Source of the DNA: a methanogenic archaeon mixed culture ISO4-G1
Lineage (GTDB): Archaea > Thermoplasmatota > Thermoplasmata > Methanomassiliicoccales > Methanomethylophilaceae
NCBI GenBank assembly: GCA_001563305.1
Contig: CP013703.1
Coordinates: 1,413,773 to 1,477,772 of the forward strand
DNA length: 64,000 nucleotides
Direction of reading: 5' to 3'
The notes under the pieces are model-generated. The model was not told where the DNA came from and made no database searches. It saw only the letters and a list, made by a program, of their open reading frames with translations. Below, one piece after another: positions 34,322 through 43,863 of this stretch (its first letter is position 1; the number at the start of each line of letters is the position of its first letter). A program made the translations under genes and the position numbers.

Positions 34322-35109
34322 TGTATGGAAAAAGCATTCGTATGGAAAGGATCACGGACAGGAAAACCGGCAATGCCGTGATCGTGCCGATGGACCACGG
34401 AATCTCCGTCGGTCCTGTGAACGGACTCATAGACATGAGGAAGACCGTCGACGACGTGTCGAACGGAGGGGCGACCGCCGTCCTCATGCACAAGGGATTG
34501 ATCAGATACTCCTACCGTCAGTCGGGAAGGGACGTCGGTCTCATCATGCACCTGTCCGCCTCAACGGACCTGGGCCCCAACAGGAACAGCAAGGTCCAGA
34601 TCACGACGATCGAAGAGGCGATCAAATACGGTGCAGACGCGGTTTCCATACACATCAACTTCGGATCGCCTGACGAGCCCAAGATGCTCGAGCAGGCGGG
34701 AAAGATCTCAGAGCAGTGCAACGACTGGGGGATGCCCCTCATAGTCATGGCGTACCCCCGCGGTCCGGAGATCAAGAACTCATACGATCCAGATGCCATA
34801 GCGCACTGTGCCAGAGCATCCGCCGAGATTGGTGCCGACATCGTCAAGGTCAGCTACACCGGGGACATCGACTCCTTCAAGGAGGTCTGCAGGGGCGCAC
34901 TCGCACCCGTCGTCATCGCCGGCGGACCGAAGATGGAATCCGATATGGATATACTCAACATGGTCCATGACTCCATGGAGGCCGGGGGACACGGAGTGTC
35001 CATCGGAAGGAACGTCTTCCAGAGCAAGAACGTCATGGGAATGACGAAAGCAATCTCCAGCATCGTCCTTGACGGATTCTCCGTGGACGAGGCGAAGAAA
35101 TTCCTCTGA
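34318..35109 (+). CDS. aroA': 2-amino-3,7-dideoxy-D-threo-hept-6-ulosonate (ADH) synthase
   Basis: 263-residue class I aldolase of the archaeal FBA/ADH-synthase type (MJ0400-like). N-terminal VIVPMDHGISVGPV and the Schiff-base lysine region ADIVKVSYTGD are present, with a phosphate site VVIAGGPK near residue 200. In archaea without DAHP synthase it condenses 6-deoxy-5-ketofructose-1-phosphate with aspartate semialdehyde. Its position before DHQ synthase II supports this over glycolytic aldolase. Translation is coupled to tyrA by overlap. Confidence 0.93.
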   Translation: MMYGKSIRMERITDRKTGNAVIVPMDHGISVGPVNGLIDMRKTVDDVSNGGATAVLMHKGLIRYSYRQSGRDVGLIMHLSASTDLGPNRNSKVQITTIEEAIKYGADAVSIHINFGSPDEPKMLEQAGKISEQCNDWGMPLIVMAYPRGPEIKNSYDPDAIAHCARASAEIGADIVKVSYTGDIDSFKEVCRGALAPVVIAGGPKMESDMDILNMVHDSMEAGGHGVSIGRNVFQSKNVMGMTKAISSIVLDGFSVDEAKKFL

Positions 35110-35117
35110 GTGATCGA

Positions 35118-36131
35118 ATGAAGACACTGGTGATTAGGGCTGACAGGTCGGACGACCGCGATGTCAGGAAGGACTACGTCACGAACGGACTGGAATCGGG
35201 GATCACCACATTCATCCTCAGGAAGGGCGACGAGTCCTTCGAGCAGCTGGGGAAGATGGAGGCCATATACATCGACGGCGGGAGGATCGTGGGTGATTCC
35301 TACGAGCTCGTCGACATCGACACCCCCGAGGCCCAGAAGCACGCCATGTCGCTGGCCGGGAAGAGGAAAGGGGTCATCGTCGTCACATCGGACTGGACCG
35401 TCATCCCGCTGGAGAACATGATCGCCAAGTTCGGAGGCACCGGCACCAGCGTCTTCGCGTGCGCCAGGAACATCGACGAGGCGAAACTGTTCATCACCAC
35501 CATGGAGAAGGGAGTGGACGGGATAGTCATCGACGTGGACGATCCTCTGGCAGTGCACAAGTTCAGGGACGAGATCCCAGACACCGCAGCGGAGAACCTC
35601 TCGGAGGTCACCGTCGTATCCGTGGAAGCGGTCGAGATGGGCGACAGGGTCTGCATCGACACCAGCAGCATGATGGTCCCCGGAGAGGGAATGCTCATCG
35701 GATCCTACTCCAGCTGCCTGTTCCTCATCCAATCCGAGAGCGAGGACAACGGCTACGTGGCCAGCAGACCGTTCAGGGTCAACGCCGGCGCAGTCCATTC
35801 GTACATGGAGGTCCCCGGAGGAGGCACCAGATACCTCTCCGAGATCTCGGCCGGGGACAGCGTGCTGGTCTGCGACCGCGACGGGAACACCAGGGTCGCA
35901 TCCGTCGGCAGGTGCAAGGTCGAGAAGAGACCTCTCCTGATGGTCACCGCCACCGACGGCAACAGGGAGTTCACCGTAATGCTCCAGAACGCCGAGACCA
36001 TCAAGATGGTCAAGAAGGACGGGGCCAAATCCGTCACTGCCATCGTTCCCGGCGACAAGGTCCTGGCCAAACTGGAATCCGGAGGAAGGCACTTCGGCAT
36101 GGCCATAGACGAAACGATTTCGGAGAAGTGA
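35118..36131 (+). CDS. aroB': 3-dehydroquinate synthase type II
   Basis: 337 residues of the archaeal MJ1249-type family, unrelated to bacterial AroB. Conserved segments GEGMLIGSYSSCLFLI and RPFRVNAGAVHSY are intact. It oxidatively deaminates and cyclises ADH to 3-dehydroquinate with NAD+. Starts eight bases after aroA' and its TGA is followed immediately by the ATG of the next gene. Confidence 0.95.
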   Translation: MKTLVIRADRSDDRDVRKDYVTNGLESGITTFILRKGDESFEQLGKMEAIYIDGGRIVGDSYELVDIDTPEAQKHAMSLAGKRKGVIVVTSDWTVIPLENMIAKFGGTGTSVFACARNIDEAKLFITTMEKGVDGIVIDVDDPLAVHKFRDEIPDTAAENLSEVTVVSVEAVEMGDRVCIDTSSMMVPGEGMLIGSYSSCLFLIQSESEDNGYVASRPFRVNAGAVHSYMEVPGGGTRYLSEISAGDSVLVCDRDGNTRVASVGRCKVEKRPLLMVTATDGNREFTVMLQNAETIKMVKKDGAKSVTAIVPGDKVLAKLESGGRHFGMAIDETISEK

Positions 36132-37412
36132 ATGAAGGTCTGCACGACATATGGTTCCCCCGTACCCCTGAGGAAGGGCGCGGAGATGCACGAGATTCGC
36201 CTCGATGTTTACGACGGCATACCGAAGGATGCCGAAGGTGAGCTCCTGCTGACCCTCTGCGGAAAGGACATCACAGAAGTGCCAGACTCGTTCAGCGGGC
36301 TGGTCGATGTCGGTGAGAGGGACATACGGACCTCACACAGGAAGATCAAGTCCTATCACGATTTCGAGAGGACGCCCGACGCGGATTCCATAGTTGGGAT
36401 GCTGAGCGAAGGGGATCAGGAGATCTCCAAAGGGGCCTTCATAGCATCATCTTTCACTGACCTGCACAGCATCATGGAGGCATCCCAGAGGCTGGATAGG
36501 AAGCACGTCCTTCTGGGGATGGGTGCCATCGGCGAGGTCACACGCATCAGGCAGAACCTCCTGGGCAACGAGTTCACGTTCGGATACCACGGCGAATCCA
36601 CCGCCCCCGGGCAGCTAAGCGCGGAGGAGATGGAGGCCCTCGGGGACGACTGCAGGATCGTCGGGCTCGTCGGATATCCGTTGGGACATTCCATGTCCCC
36701 TGCGATGCAGAACGCCGCGATACAATCAAAGGGGATCAACGGGAAGTACTTCCTTTTCGAATCACCGAATCTCGACCATGTCGAGGACGTCATCAGGGAG
36801 TATGACATCAGGGGGATGAACGTCACCATCCCGTACAAGAGGGACATCATGTCCCATCTGGACAGGATCTCCGACACCGCCGAGAAGGTAGGAGCGGTCA
36901 ACACGATCGTGAATCTGGGAGGCTCACTCAACGGCAGCAACACCGATGTCACGGGGATAGAGTACGCGCTGCGCGGGATGGACCTCAAGTCGTCGAAGGC
37001 CCTGATCATGGGCTCCGGAGGAGCGGCCAGAGCGGCCGCCTACGCGCTCACCGAATCCGGATGCGACACGTACATCTGCGGACGCAACGAGGAGACCGTG
37101 AAGCAGCTCTGCGACGATTTCGGAATCCAGAAGAACAACGGGTCACTGGACGGAATAGATTTACTGATCAACTGCACCCCCATCGGACTGGTGGAGGGCG
37201 AATACCCTGCGGACCTCACGGGACTCCGCGACGGGATGGCCGTGTTCGACATGGTCTACGGCAGGGAGACGCCTCTGATCAAGGAGGCGAAGGCCAGAGG
37301 ATGCGGCCTGATCGACGGCAAGGACATGCTCGTCGGACAGGGGGCCAAATCCTTCGAGATCTGGTTCGGATACACCCCTGACACGGATGTCATGAGGAGC
37401 GCGTTGGAATGA
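36132..37412 (+). CDS. aroDE: 3-dehydroquinate dehydratase (type I) / shikimate dehydrogenase fusion
   Basis: 426 residues catalysing two successive steps. The dehydratase part is about 170 residues, shorter than the usual 220-250, yet keeps E21-x-R23-x-D25, the general base H76 (SYHDF), the Schiff-base K100, R138 and Q161. The missing length falls between residues about 45 and 60, where part of the barrel is compressed. Shikimate dehydrogenase starts near 175 with GYPLGHSMSP, catalytic K236 in NVTIPYK and the GSGGAARAA dinucleotide loop. It overlaps aroK by four bases. Confidence 0.95.
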   Translation: MKVCTTYGSPVPLRKGAEMHEIRLDVYDGIPKDAEGELLLTLCGKDITEVPDSFSGLVDVGERDIRTSHRKIKSYHDFERTPDADSIVGMLSEGDQEISKGAFIASSFTDLHSIMEASQRLDRKHVLLGMGAIGEVTRIRQNLLGNEFTFGYHGESTAPGQLSAEEMEALGDDCRIVGLVGYPLGHSMSPAMQNAAIQSKGINGKYFLFESPNLDHVEDVIREYDIRGMNVTIPYKRDIMSHLDRISDTAEKVGAVNTIVNLGGSLNGSNTDVTGIEYALRGMDLKSSKALIMGSGGAARAAAYALTESGCDTYICGRNEETVKQLCDDFGIQKNNGSLDGIDLLINCTPIGLVEGEYPADLTGLRDGMAVFDMVYGRETPLIKEAKARGCGLIDGKDMLVGQGAKSFEIWFGYTPDTDVMRSALE

Positions 37413-38224
37413 GTGGGCACGGTACGTCCTACGGTGCCGTCTCGGTCATGAACGCGATACCCTGCGGGATAGGTTCCACCATAGGCATCGGCCTCCGCAC
37501 GGATGCGGAATTCACACCATCGGATTCGGTCAGAATAGAGTTAGTGGACAGACCGAACCTGAACCCCAGGCTTGCGGAGGTCTGCGCCAGGAGGGCATTG
37601 GAATGGATCGGGGAGGAGACGGAAGGGTTCGAGCTCACCGTCCGCACGGACATCCCTCCGTCGCGGGGGCTGAAGAGCTCCAGTTCCGTATGCAATGCAG
37701 TGATCTCCGCGGTCCTCGACAGCTACGGTGTGGAGAAGGGCCCGCTGGAGGTCGTAAGACTGGGCGTGGAATGCGCCAAATACTGCAAGGTCACCATAAC
37801 CGGGGCGTTCGACGACGCCTGCGGATGCCACCTCGGAGGCCTGGTCGTCACCGATAACAGGACCAACGAGCTGATCCTCAGGAAAGAGATCCCCAGATGC
37901 GACGTGGTCGTCTGCCTCCCGGACCGCTCCATAACGAAGGACAAGGTCCCGGTGGAGAAGTACAGACAGCTCTCTGACAGATTCGAGAAGATGGCCCCGA
38001 GGATAGAGCACGACTATCTGGACGTCATGATCAGGAACGGGGAGGCCGTCGATACCATGATAGGACAGCCCAACCCCCTGTCGAAGAAGGCCCTCAAACT
38101 CGGGGCATTGGCCGCCGGTACGTCTGGCACGGGACCCGCCACGGCCATACTGGCCGGGAGGGGCGAAGGGAAGGAGATCGCCGAGCAGCTCGGCTGCAGA
38201 TACATCCTCACGGAGACCAGATGA
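37409..38224 (+). CDS. aroK: Shikimate kinase, archaeal GHMP type
   Basis: 271 residues of the GHMP kinase fold. The ATP loop is PPSRGLKSSSS and the third motif is AGTSGTGPA near the C-terminus. It phosphorylates shikimate at O3; bacterial P-loop shikimate kinase is not related. ATGA overlaps on both sides place it firmly in the operon. Confidence 0.95.
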   Translation: MSGHGTSYGAVSVMNAIPCGIGSTIGIGLRTDAEFTPSDSVRIELVDRPNLNPRLAEVCARRALEWIGEETEGFELTVRTDIPPSRGLKSSSSVCNAVISAVLDSYGVEKGPLEVVRLGVECAKYCKVTITGAFDDACGCHLGGLVVTDNRTNELILRKEIPRCDVVVCLPDRSITKDKVPVEKYRQLSDRFEKMAPRIEHDYLDVMIRNGEAVDTMIGQPNPLSKKALKLGALAAGTSGTGPATAILAGRGEGKEIAEQLGCRYILTETR

Positions 38225-39474
38225 ACATGGACATCCAATTCCTCGGCGGAAGCACGAACGGCACCGTGGATGTGCCCCCGTCTAAGAGCTACACGCACAG
38301 AGCGATCATCATGGCGGCCCTGTCAAACGGCAAGTGCCAGATATCCAATCCATTGGATTCGTTCGACACCCGTGCCACCGCGGATGCGGTAAGGGCGATG
38401 GGTGCCAGGGTCGAGAATACACCAGACGGACTGATCGTCATCTCAGGCAAGCTTCACGCCCCCGGATCCATAGATGTGATGAACTCCGGGACCACCATGA
38501 GGCTCATGGCAGGTATCTCGGCATTGTTCGATTCGGAGACCGTCATCGACGGGGACGATTCCATACGCAAGAGGCCCATGAGGCCTCTGCTGGAAGCGCT
38601 GGAAGGATGCGGCGTGAGATGCGATTCCAACGGGGGCAAGGCACCCGTGCGCATTAGGGGGCCGATCACTGCCGACCGCATCGAGATCGACGGGGGGATG
38701 AGCTCCCAGTTCGTATCGTCGATGCTTATGACCGCACCCCTCATCGGGAGGCCGGTCGACATCATGCTGAAAGGAGAGCTCGTCTCCAAGCCCTATATCG
38801 AGATCACGCTCTCGATGATGAGGCACTTCGGTATCGAGGTCCGGAAGATGGCTGACGGATTCCATGTGGAACCGCAGCAATACCAGGCAAAGGACTTCAC
38901 GGTACCGTCCGACTTCTCGTCCGCTGCATTCCCTCTAGTCGCTGGCGGACTGTCCGGAAGCGTAACGGTGAACGGATTGGACCTGAATGACCCTCAGGGG
39001 GACAAGAAGATCGTCGATATCCTCAGGGACGCGGGCTGCAGCGTGAAGGTGTCCGACGGGGGCATAACATGCACACGTACTGGCAGACCGAAGGCCTGCG
39101 ACATCGACATGTCGGATGTGCCAGACCTCTTCCCGATAGTGGCGGTCCTCATGAGCACGGCCGACGGCAAGAGCCGGCTCTACGGCGCGCCTCAGCTGAG
39201 ATTCAAGGAGAGCGACAGGATCGCATCCGTGGAGAAGATGCTCTCGTCCCTGGGAGCGGATATCAGGGGCACCGACGACGGCTGCATCATAAACGGCGTG
39301 GAAAGGCTGAAGGGCGGAAGGATCGAGCACGGCGGGGATCACAGGCTGTTCATGTCCGCCGCAATCGCATCGTTGATATCGGAAGGACCCGTTACCATGG
39401 AAAACGACGGATGTTGGAACGTGTCGTATCCAGGATTCGTCGAGAGGATGGGTTCCATCGGACTGAGGTGCTGA
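38221..39474 (+). CDS. aroA: 3-phosphoshikimate 1-carboxyvinyltransferase (EPSP synthase)
   Basis: 417 residues with the two-domain inside-out barrel. N-terminal PPSKSYTHRA binds shikimate-3-phosphate and PEP; NSGTTMRLM and the LRFKESDRI segment are the other family marks. It transfers enolpyruvate to shikimate 3-phosphate. The NSGTTMR form is like naturally sensitive-type enzymes with an extra threonine instead of NAGTA. Start ATGA overlaps aroK. Confidence 0.96.
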   Translation: MNMDIQFLGGSTNGTVDVPPSKSYTHRAIIMAALSNGKCQISNPLDSFDTRATADAVRAMGARVENTPDGLIVISGKLHAPGSIDVMNSGTTMRLMAGISALFDSETVIDGDDSIRKRPMRPLLEALEGCGVRCDSNGGKAPVRIRGPITADRIEIDGGMSSQFVSSMLMTAPLIGRPVDIMLKGELVSKPYIEITLSMMRHFGIEVRKMADGFHVEPQQYQAKDFTVPSDFSSAAFPLVAGGLSGSVTVNGLDLNDPQGDKKIVDILRDAGCSVKVSDGGITCTRTGRPKACDIDMSDVPDLFPIVAVLMSTADGKSRLYGAPQLRFKESDRIASVEKMLSSLGADIRGTDDGCIINGVERLKGGRIEHGGDHRLFMSAAIASLISEGPVTMENDGCWNVSYPGFVERMGSIGLRC

Positions 39475-39475
39475 G

Positions 39476-40546
39476 ATGTACTCTGTAGGGAACAAACTGA
39501 GGATCAGCCTCTTCGGCAAGAGTCACAACGACTGCATAGGGTGCATCATAGAAGGCCTTCCCATTGGGATGGAGATCGACTTCGACGGCATCCAGGAGCA
39601 GATGGACCTCAGGAAGCCGTCCGCAGGCATCGGGACCCCCAGGAAGGAGCCTGACGCGGTGATCTTCGAGGAAGGTGTGACGGACGGCAAGGTGGCATCG
39701 CGCTACGTCCTGCTGAAGATAATGAACACCAACAGGAACTCCTCGTCCTATTCAGGATTCAACATAACGCCCAGGCCCGGACACGCGGACCTGCCGGCGC
39801 TCATGAAGTACAAGGACTTCGACGTCAGCGGCGGAGCCCAGTTCTCGGGGAGGATGACCGCACCGCTGGTCGCGGCAGGGGCCATCGCCAGGCAGTATCT
39901 GGAATCGGAAGGCATCCGTATCGCCGCGTACACCAAACAGATAGGTTACGTGAGAGACGATACCGTCCGCACCTTCGACAGCATCCTGGCATCCAGACAG
40001 TTCAGGACCCGCGCCGCGGACGACACATTCGACCGCCTCATGGGCGACGTCATCACCGAAGCGGCAGAGGACGGCGACAGCGTCGGAGGGGTCGTGAGCT
40101 GCATGGCCACCGGCCTCCCTATCGGATTCGGAGGCATCTGGTTCGATGCGCTCGACGTCTCCCTCGCGAGGATGATGTTCTCGATCCCCGCGGTGAAGGG
40201 TGTGGAATTCGGCGACGGATTCCGCCTTGCGGCCATGAGGGGTTCCCAGAGCAACGACCAGTACTGTATGAAGGACGACGGGATCTCCGCATCCTCCAAC
40301 CACATGGGCGGGATATGCGGAGGGATGAGCAACGGGATGCCGCTGACGTTCGATGTGGCGTTCAAGCCCACGCCGTCGATATCCAAGAAGCAGGGCACCG
40401 TGAACCTGGAGAGGATGTGCGACGACACCATCGAGATCAAGGGAAGGCACGACCCATGCATCGTCCCACGTGCGGTAGCTGTGGTAGAGGCGATGGCCGC
40501 ACTCACGATAATGGACCAGGAACTGTCATTCCAGCCTGACCAGTGA
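39476..40546 (+). CDS. aroC: Chorismate synthase
   Basis: 356 residues. The FMN/EPSP-binding segments GKSHNDCIGC, RPGHADL and SGRMTAPL are present, although the usual first motif GESHG reads GKSHN. It eliminates phosphate from EPSP to give chorismate and needs reduced FMN. Last gene of the operon; the 3' 21 bases overlap the convergent pheA. Confidence 0.95.
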   Translation: MYSVGNKLRISLFGKSHNDCIGCIIEGLPIGMEIDFDGIQEQMDLRKPSAGIGTPRKEPDAVIFEEGVTDGKVASRYVLLKIMNTNRNSSSYSGFNITPRPGHADLPALMKYKDFDVSGGAQFSGRMTAPLVAAGAIARQYLESEGIRIAAYTKQIGYVRDDTVRTFDSILASRQFRTRAADDTFDRLMGDVITEAAEDGDSVGGVVSCMATGLPIGFGGIWFDALDVSLARMMFSIPAVKGVEFGDGFRLAAMRGSQSNDQYCMKDDGISASSNHMGGICGGMSNGMPLTFDVAFKPTPSISKKQGTVNLERMCDDTIEIKGRHDPCIVPRAVAVVEAMAALTIMDQELSFQPDQ

Positions 40547-41092
40547 GAACCTCGTCATGTTCTCCTTGTTGTCCTCGACGTTCTCGTTGTCAAGATACAG
40601 GCCGTAATGCTCCCCGGCGTCCCTCCTGCATACGGCGGCGGAGCCTTCGGGCAATTCACCATTAGCGAGCATCTCGGCCGCATATGCGGTATCCTCGCAC
40701 TCCTCCATCTCCGCTCCGGGATACAATCTCCTGAGATTCCCCTCGGACTGCTTCAGCGCCTGGATGTGGGAGACGAGCCTGGTGACTCTGTCCTCCGGCC
40801 TCCTCTTGAAGACGCAGTGATGGATCGGAGACCACATGGTGTCCAGCTCCTTCAGGCCCTTGACGCCTTCCATCGCATCGCGGGATTCGATGACGATCCC
40901 GGCGAACTTGTTCTCGACTGCCATTACACCGTACTCGATCCTTCCGTCCAGAAGGGCGTCGATGACGTTCCTGGAGTTCATCAGCGGGACCAATTCGACA
41001 TCCTCGAAGCCGAACTTCTTGGAAAACACAACCGCCATCTCCTCACTGTTGGAGAAAGGTATTCCCATGTATCCCAATACTGTCCTGCTCAT
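40526..41092 (-). CDS. pheA: Prephenate dehydratase without ACT domain
   Basis: 188 residues matching only the catalytic periplasmic-binding-like fold. Recognisable: GYMGIPFSNSEE, GVMAVENKFAG (equivalent of the usual GVVPIENS), HIQALKQSE and the catalytic T180-R181-F182 near the end. The protein stops right after, so the ~80-residue ACT domain that gives phenylalanine feedback is absent. It converts prephenate to phenylpyruvate. It faces aroC and has its own TTATAATAAAG promoter. Confidence 0.85.
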   Translation of the reverse strand: MSRTVLGYMGIPFSNSEEMAVVFSKKFGFEDVELVPLMNSRNVIDALLDGRIEYGVMAVENKFAGIVIESRDAMEGVKGLKELDTMWSPIHHCVFKRRPEDRVTRLVSHIQALKQSEGNLRRLYPGAEMEECEDTAYAAEMLANGELPEGSAAVCRRDAGEHYGLYLDNENVEDNKENMTRFSLVRLE

Positions 41093-41203
41093 ATCAGATG
41101 CCTCCTGTTTTTACTTGCCGGATCTCTAACGCCGACAGGATGTGATTGTCTGGTCTTTATTATAAAGATGTAAATGAACAACCATTTTGGTAGGTGCTGC
41201 GAA

Positions 41204-41854
41204 TCACAGATTCCCGAGCACCCATTCGAACGATCTGGCACATCTCTTCGTGACGTCCTTGAAATGGTTGCCCGCGTTCCATTCGAGGAGTACTTTGTCA
41301 CTTCCGATTTGCTCTGAGAGTAGATCGTACTGCAGCCTGATCCTGTCCGCAACGGTGGCCATGACCTGATTCCTGGTCTTGGCCTCCCTGTCACCGAGAC
41401 TGAGGTACACCAGGCCCGTCCTGATAGAATTGTTCGCGATGAAGGAATCCCACTCCGGGAACCAGACCGACGGCGATGCCGCGGCACATCCGCAGAACGA
41501 ATCCGTCCGATAACAAGCCCACAGCGAGAACAGTGCCGAGAGGGAATAGCCTCCGATCACGTACCTTTCGCAGCCCAGCTCCGGGATCAGCACGTCGGTG
41601 ATGAAGTCCAGCATGTCCCCGGCACCGTCCCCGAAGGGCTCGTTCCCGAATACCGGCGGGGCCTTCCATGGGGACATCTCATGGTTCCAATCGTCGATCC
41701 TCACGGCAGCGACGGTGACCTCCGGAATCGAGCCGATGAGTTCCGGCAGGAACTTCTCGTCGAAGTCAGCGAAGAACGTGATGACGCAGAGATCCTTTCT
41801 CCCTTCGCGGATGCAGATCTCCCTTTCTCCGATGACCTTGCTGACAGTGGCCAT
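41204..41854 (-). CDS. Alpha/beta-hydrolase fold esterase-like protein
   Basis: 216 residues. Nucleophile elbow GGYSLSAL, an aspartate in SLGDREAKT and a histidine in AGNHFKDV are in the right order and spacing for a Ser-Asp-His triad. No signal peptide is seen. It resembles the putative esterase family that includes siderophore esterases; its place next to an iron-type importer is suggestive but not proof. Start ATG 41854. Confidence 0.7.
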   Translation of the reverse strand: MATVSKVIGEREICIREGRKDLCVITFFADFDEKFLPELIGSIPEVTVAAVRIDDWNHEMSPWKAPPVFGNEPFGDGAGDMLDFITDVLIPELGCERYVIGGYSLSALFSLWACYRTDSFCGCAAASPSVWFPEWDSFIANNSIRTGLVYLSLGDREAKTRNQVMATVADRIRLQYDLLSEQIGSDKVLLEWNAGNHFKDVTKRCARSFEWVLGNL

Positions 41855-41897
41855 GCTCCGTAATCCGCGGGACGATTCTTAATCCCTGCTGGTGAAA

Positions 41898-42680
41898 TCA
41901 CCAGTTGAGTGCACTGTTCAGGAAGACGTACGGACGGCCGTCCTTCATGACGACCTCCGAATCCACGTCGTAGACGTCCCTGATCATCTGCTCTGTGATC
42001 GTGTCCTCAGGCCTTCCCACGTCGTAGATGACGCCGGGCTTGGCCATGACGATGATCTGATCCGCATATCTCGCGGCGATATTCAGATCGTGGCTGATCA
42101 TGATGATGGTGCTCCCGGATTCCTGGGAGAGCTCGTGCATGAAATCCGATACGAAGATCTGGTGCTTGATATCCAGATTGGCCGTGGGTTCGTCCAGGAT
42201 CATGATCTCCGAGTTCCTGACGATACCGCGGCAGAGTGCGACCTTCTGGATCTGACCGGCGGAAAGCTCGTTGCAGTTCCTGAGTGCCAGATCCTTGATG
42301 CGCAGGACACTGAGTGCCGTATAGACCTTGGCGATGTCCTCGTCGGATCTGTGCCAGCGGTCCTTCTTCTCCATGGCTATGAGAACGGAATCCACGACGG
42401 ACATCGGGAAAGCTATGGATGTCGTCGCCGGGACGAAGCTCATGATCTCGGACAGCTGCTTCGCATTGAGTTCCTTGATGTCCGTCCCGTTGACCACTAT
42501 GGATCCGGCCGTTGGCTTCAGCAGTCCGTTCAAGCACCTGACCAACGTCGATTTACCGACCCCGTTCGGACCGACGATGCACAGCAATCCGTTCCCGTCG
42601 AAATGGAGATCGATGTCGTGGAGTACCTTGGCATCCGAGGAGTAATCGAAATCCAGATGGTTGATGTCTATCTTGGTCAT
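41898..42680 (-). CDS. ABC importer ATP-binding protein, FecE type
   Basis: About 260 residues from ATG 42680 (MTKIDINHLDFDY; the longer frame runs inside the permease gene). Walker A GPNGVGKST, signature LSAGQIQK, Walker B ILDEPTANLD and the switch histidine HD are intact. It drives a siderophore/haem/B12-class importer with the two genes upstream. It begins two bases after the permease stop. Confidence 0.93.
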   Translation of the reverse strand: MTKIDINHLDFDYSSDAKVLHDIDLHFDGNGLLCIVGPNGVGKSTLVRCLNGLLKPTAGSIVVNGTDIKELNAKQLSEIMSFVPATTSIAFPMSVVDSVLIAMEKKDRWHRSDEDIAKVYTALSVLRIKDLALRNCNELSAGQIQKVALCRGIVRNSEIMILDEPTANLDIKHQIFVSDFMHELSQESGSTIIMISHDLNIAARYADQIIVMAKPGVIYDVGRPEDTITEQMIRDVYDVDSEVVMKDGRPYVFLNSALNW

Positions 42681-42682
42681 CC

Positions 42683-43801
42683 TCACCACCCCGTCCTGCG
42701 CTGCTTGATGATCAGATACAGGAACATCGGACCTCCGATGAACGCGGTGATGATTCCGACCTGCAACGTGGTGGGCGCCAATATCACCCTTCCGAGAACG
42801 TCGCAGACTATCAGGAACGCCGCTCCGAACGCCGCCGATGCCGGCAGCAGGAGACGGTTGTCGGAACCGATGAACATCCTGACGATATGCGGACATACGA
42901 GTCCTATGAATCCGATGAGTCCAGTGAAACAGACAACCGCGGCGGTCACAAGGGACGTGACCAGCAGGCTGGCTATGCGGAACTTCTCGACGTTGATCCC
43001 CAGCGTCTTCGCCTGCTCGTCACCCATGGTCATCGCGTTAAGCTTCTCGGCCATGAGATACAGGATTATCGTTCCGGGGATGACGACGATCGCCATGACG
43101 ACGACCTCCTCCCATTTCAATCCGGTGAGGTCTCCGACGCTCCATTCGAAGACCGCAGCCAATGCCGCGTTCTCCGCCCATATCTTCATGAGCGACGTGA
43201 CCGCGTTGAACAGGTACATGACGGCGATACCGGCCATGATAATCGTGGTGACGGAAGCGCTCTTCAGCTTCGAGACCGAGATGATGACGAACATCGGTAT
43301 GAGCGAGAAGATGAACGCGTTAATGACCAGGGAATACTGTCCAGCGACGACGGTGAAACCGGCACAGATGGCCAGCGTGGCACCCAGAGATGCTCCGCTG
43401 GAGATTCCCGTGGTGTAGGTATCGGCGAGAGGGTTCTTCAGGATACCCTGCATCATGACTCCTCCGATGGAGAGGGCCATACCCGCGAGTATACCCCCGA
43501 CGACCCTGGGTGCGCGGTGGATGCAGACGACGTAGTCCTCGATGGCCATATCCTCCGGTACATTGCCGGTTATGTGGTCCCAGACCAGCTGATACGTCTG
43601 CAGGAACGAGATGTCGTATTCCCCGATGGACAGCGCATAGCCTGCGGTGATGAAGGCGATAACTATGCATACCACTATGAACACGTACTTCAGGTGGTTA
43701 AAGTGGTGGTACTCCTGCACGTCCTCCTTCACGACCTCGCTTTCACTGTGCAGCCATTCGTTCACGGCGGCCTTCGTTATACTGGACTGATCTCCGCTCA
43801 T
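42683..43801 (-). CDS. ABC importer permease, FecCD family
   Basis: 372 residues with about ten membrane helices after an unusually long hydrophilic N-terminus (~40 residues). RAPRVVGGILAGMALSIGG is the family's conserved first cytoplasmic segment and GLIGFIGLVCPHIVR the coupling-helix region. It forms the homodimeric channel of iron-siderophore-type importers. Operon order: binding protein, permease, ATPase. Confidence 0.93.
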   Translation of the reverse strand: MSGDQSSITKAAVNEWLHSESEVVKEDVQEYHHFNHLKYVFIVVCIVIAFITAGYALSIGEYDISFLQTYQLVWDHITGNVPEDMAIEDYVVCIHRAPRVVGGILAGMALSIGGVMMQGILKNPLADTYTTGISSGASLGATLAICAGFTVVAGQYSLVINAFIFSLIPMFVIISVSKLKSASVTTIIMAGIAVMYLFNAVTSLMKIWAENAALAAVFEWSVGDLTGLKWEEVVVMAIVVIPGTIILYLMAEKLNAMTMGDEQAKTLGINVEKFRIASLLVTSLVTAAVVCFTGLIGFIGLVCPHIVRMFIGSDNRLLLPASAAFGAAFLIVCDVLGRVILAPTTLQVGIITAFIGGPMFLYLIIKQRRTGW

Positions 43802-43863
43802 CCTGTCTTCTCCGGGGGAAGGAAATAGTTTGGAAACGGTTTCGTAAGATTGTTCTGATCGTC

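Noticed and set aside
34854-36191. 445-residue minus-strand frame over aroA' and aroB'
   Set aside because: Shadow of conserved shikimate-pathway genes.
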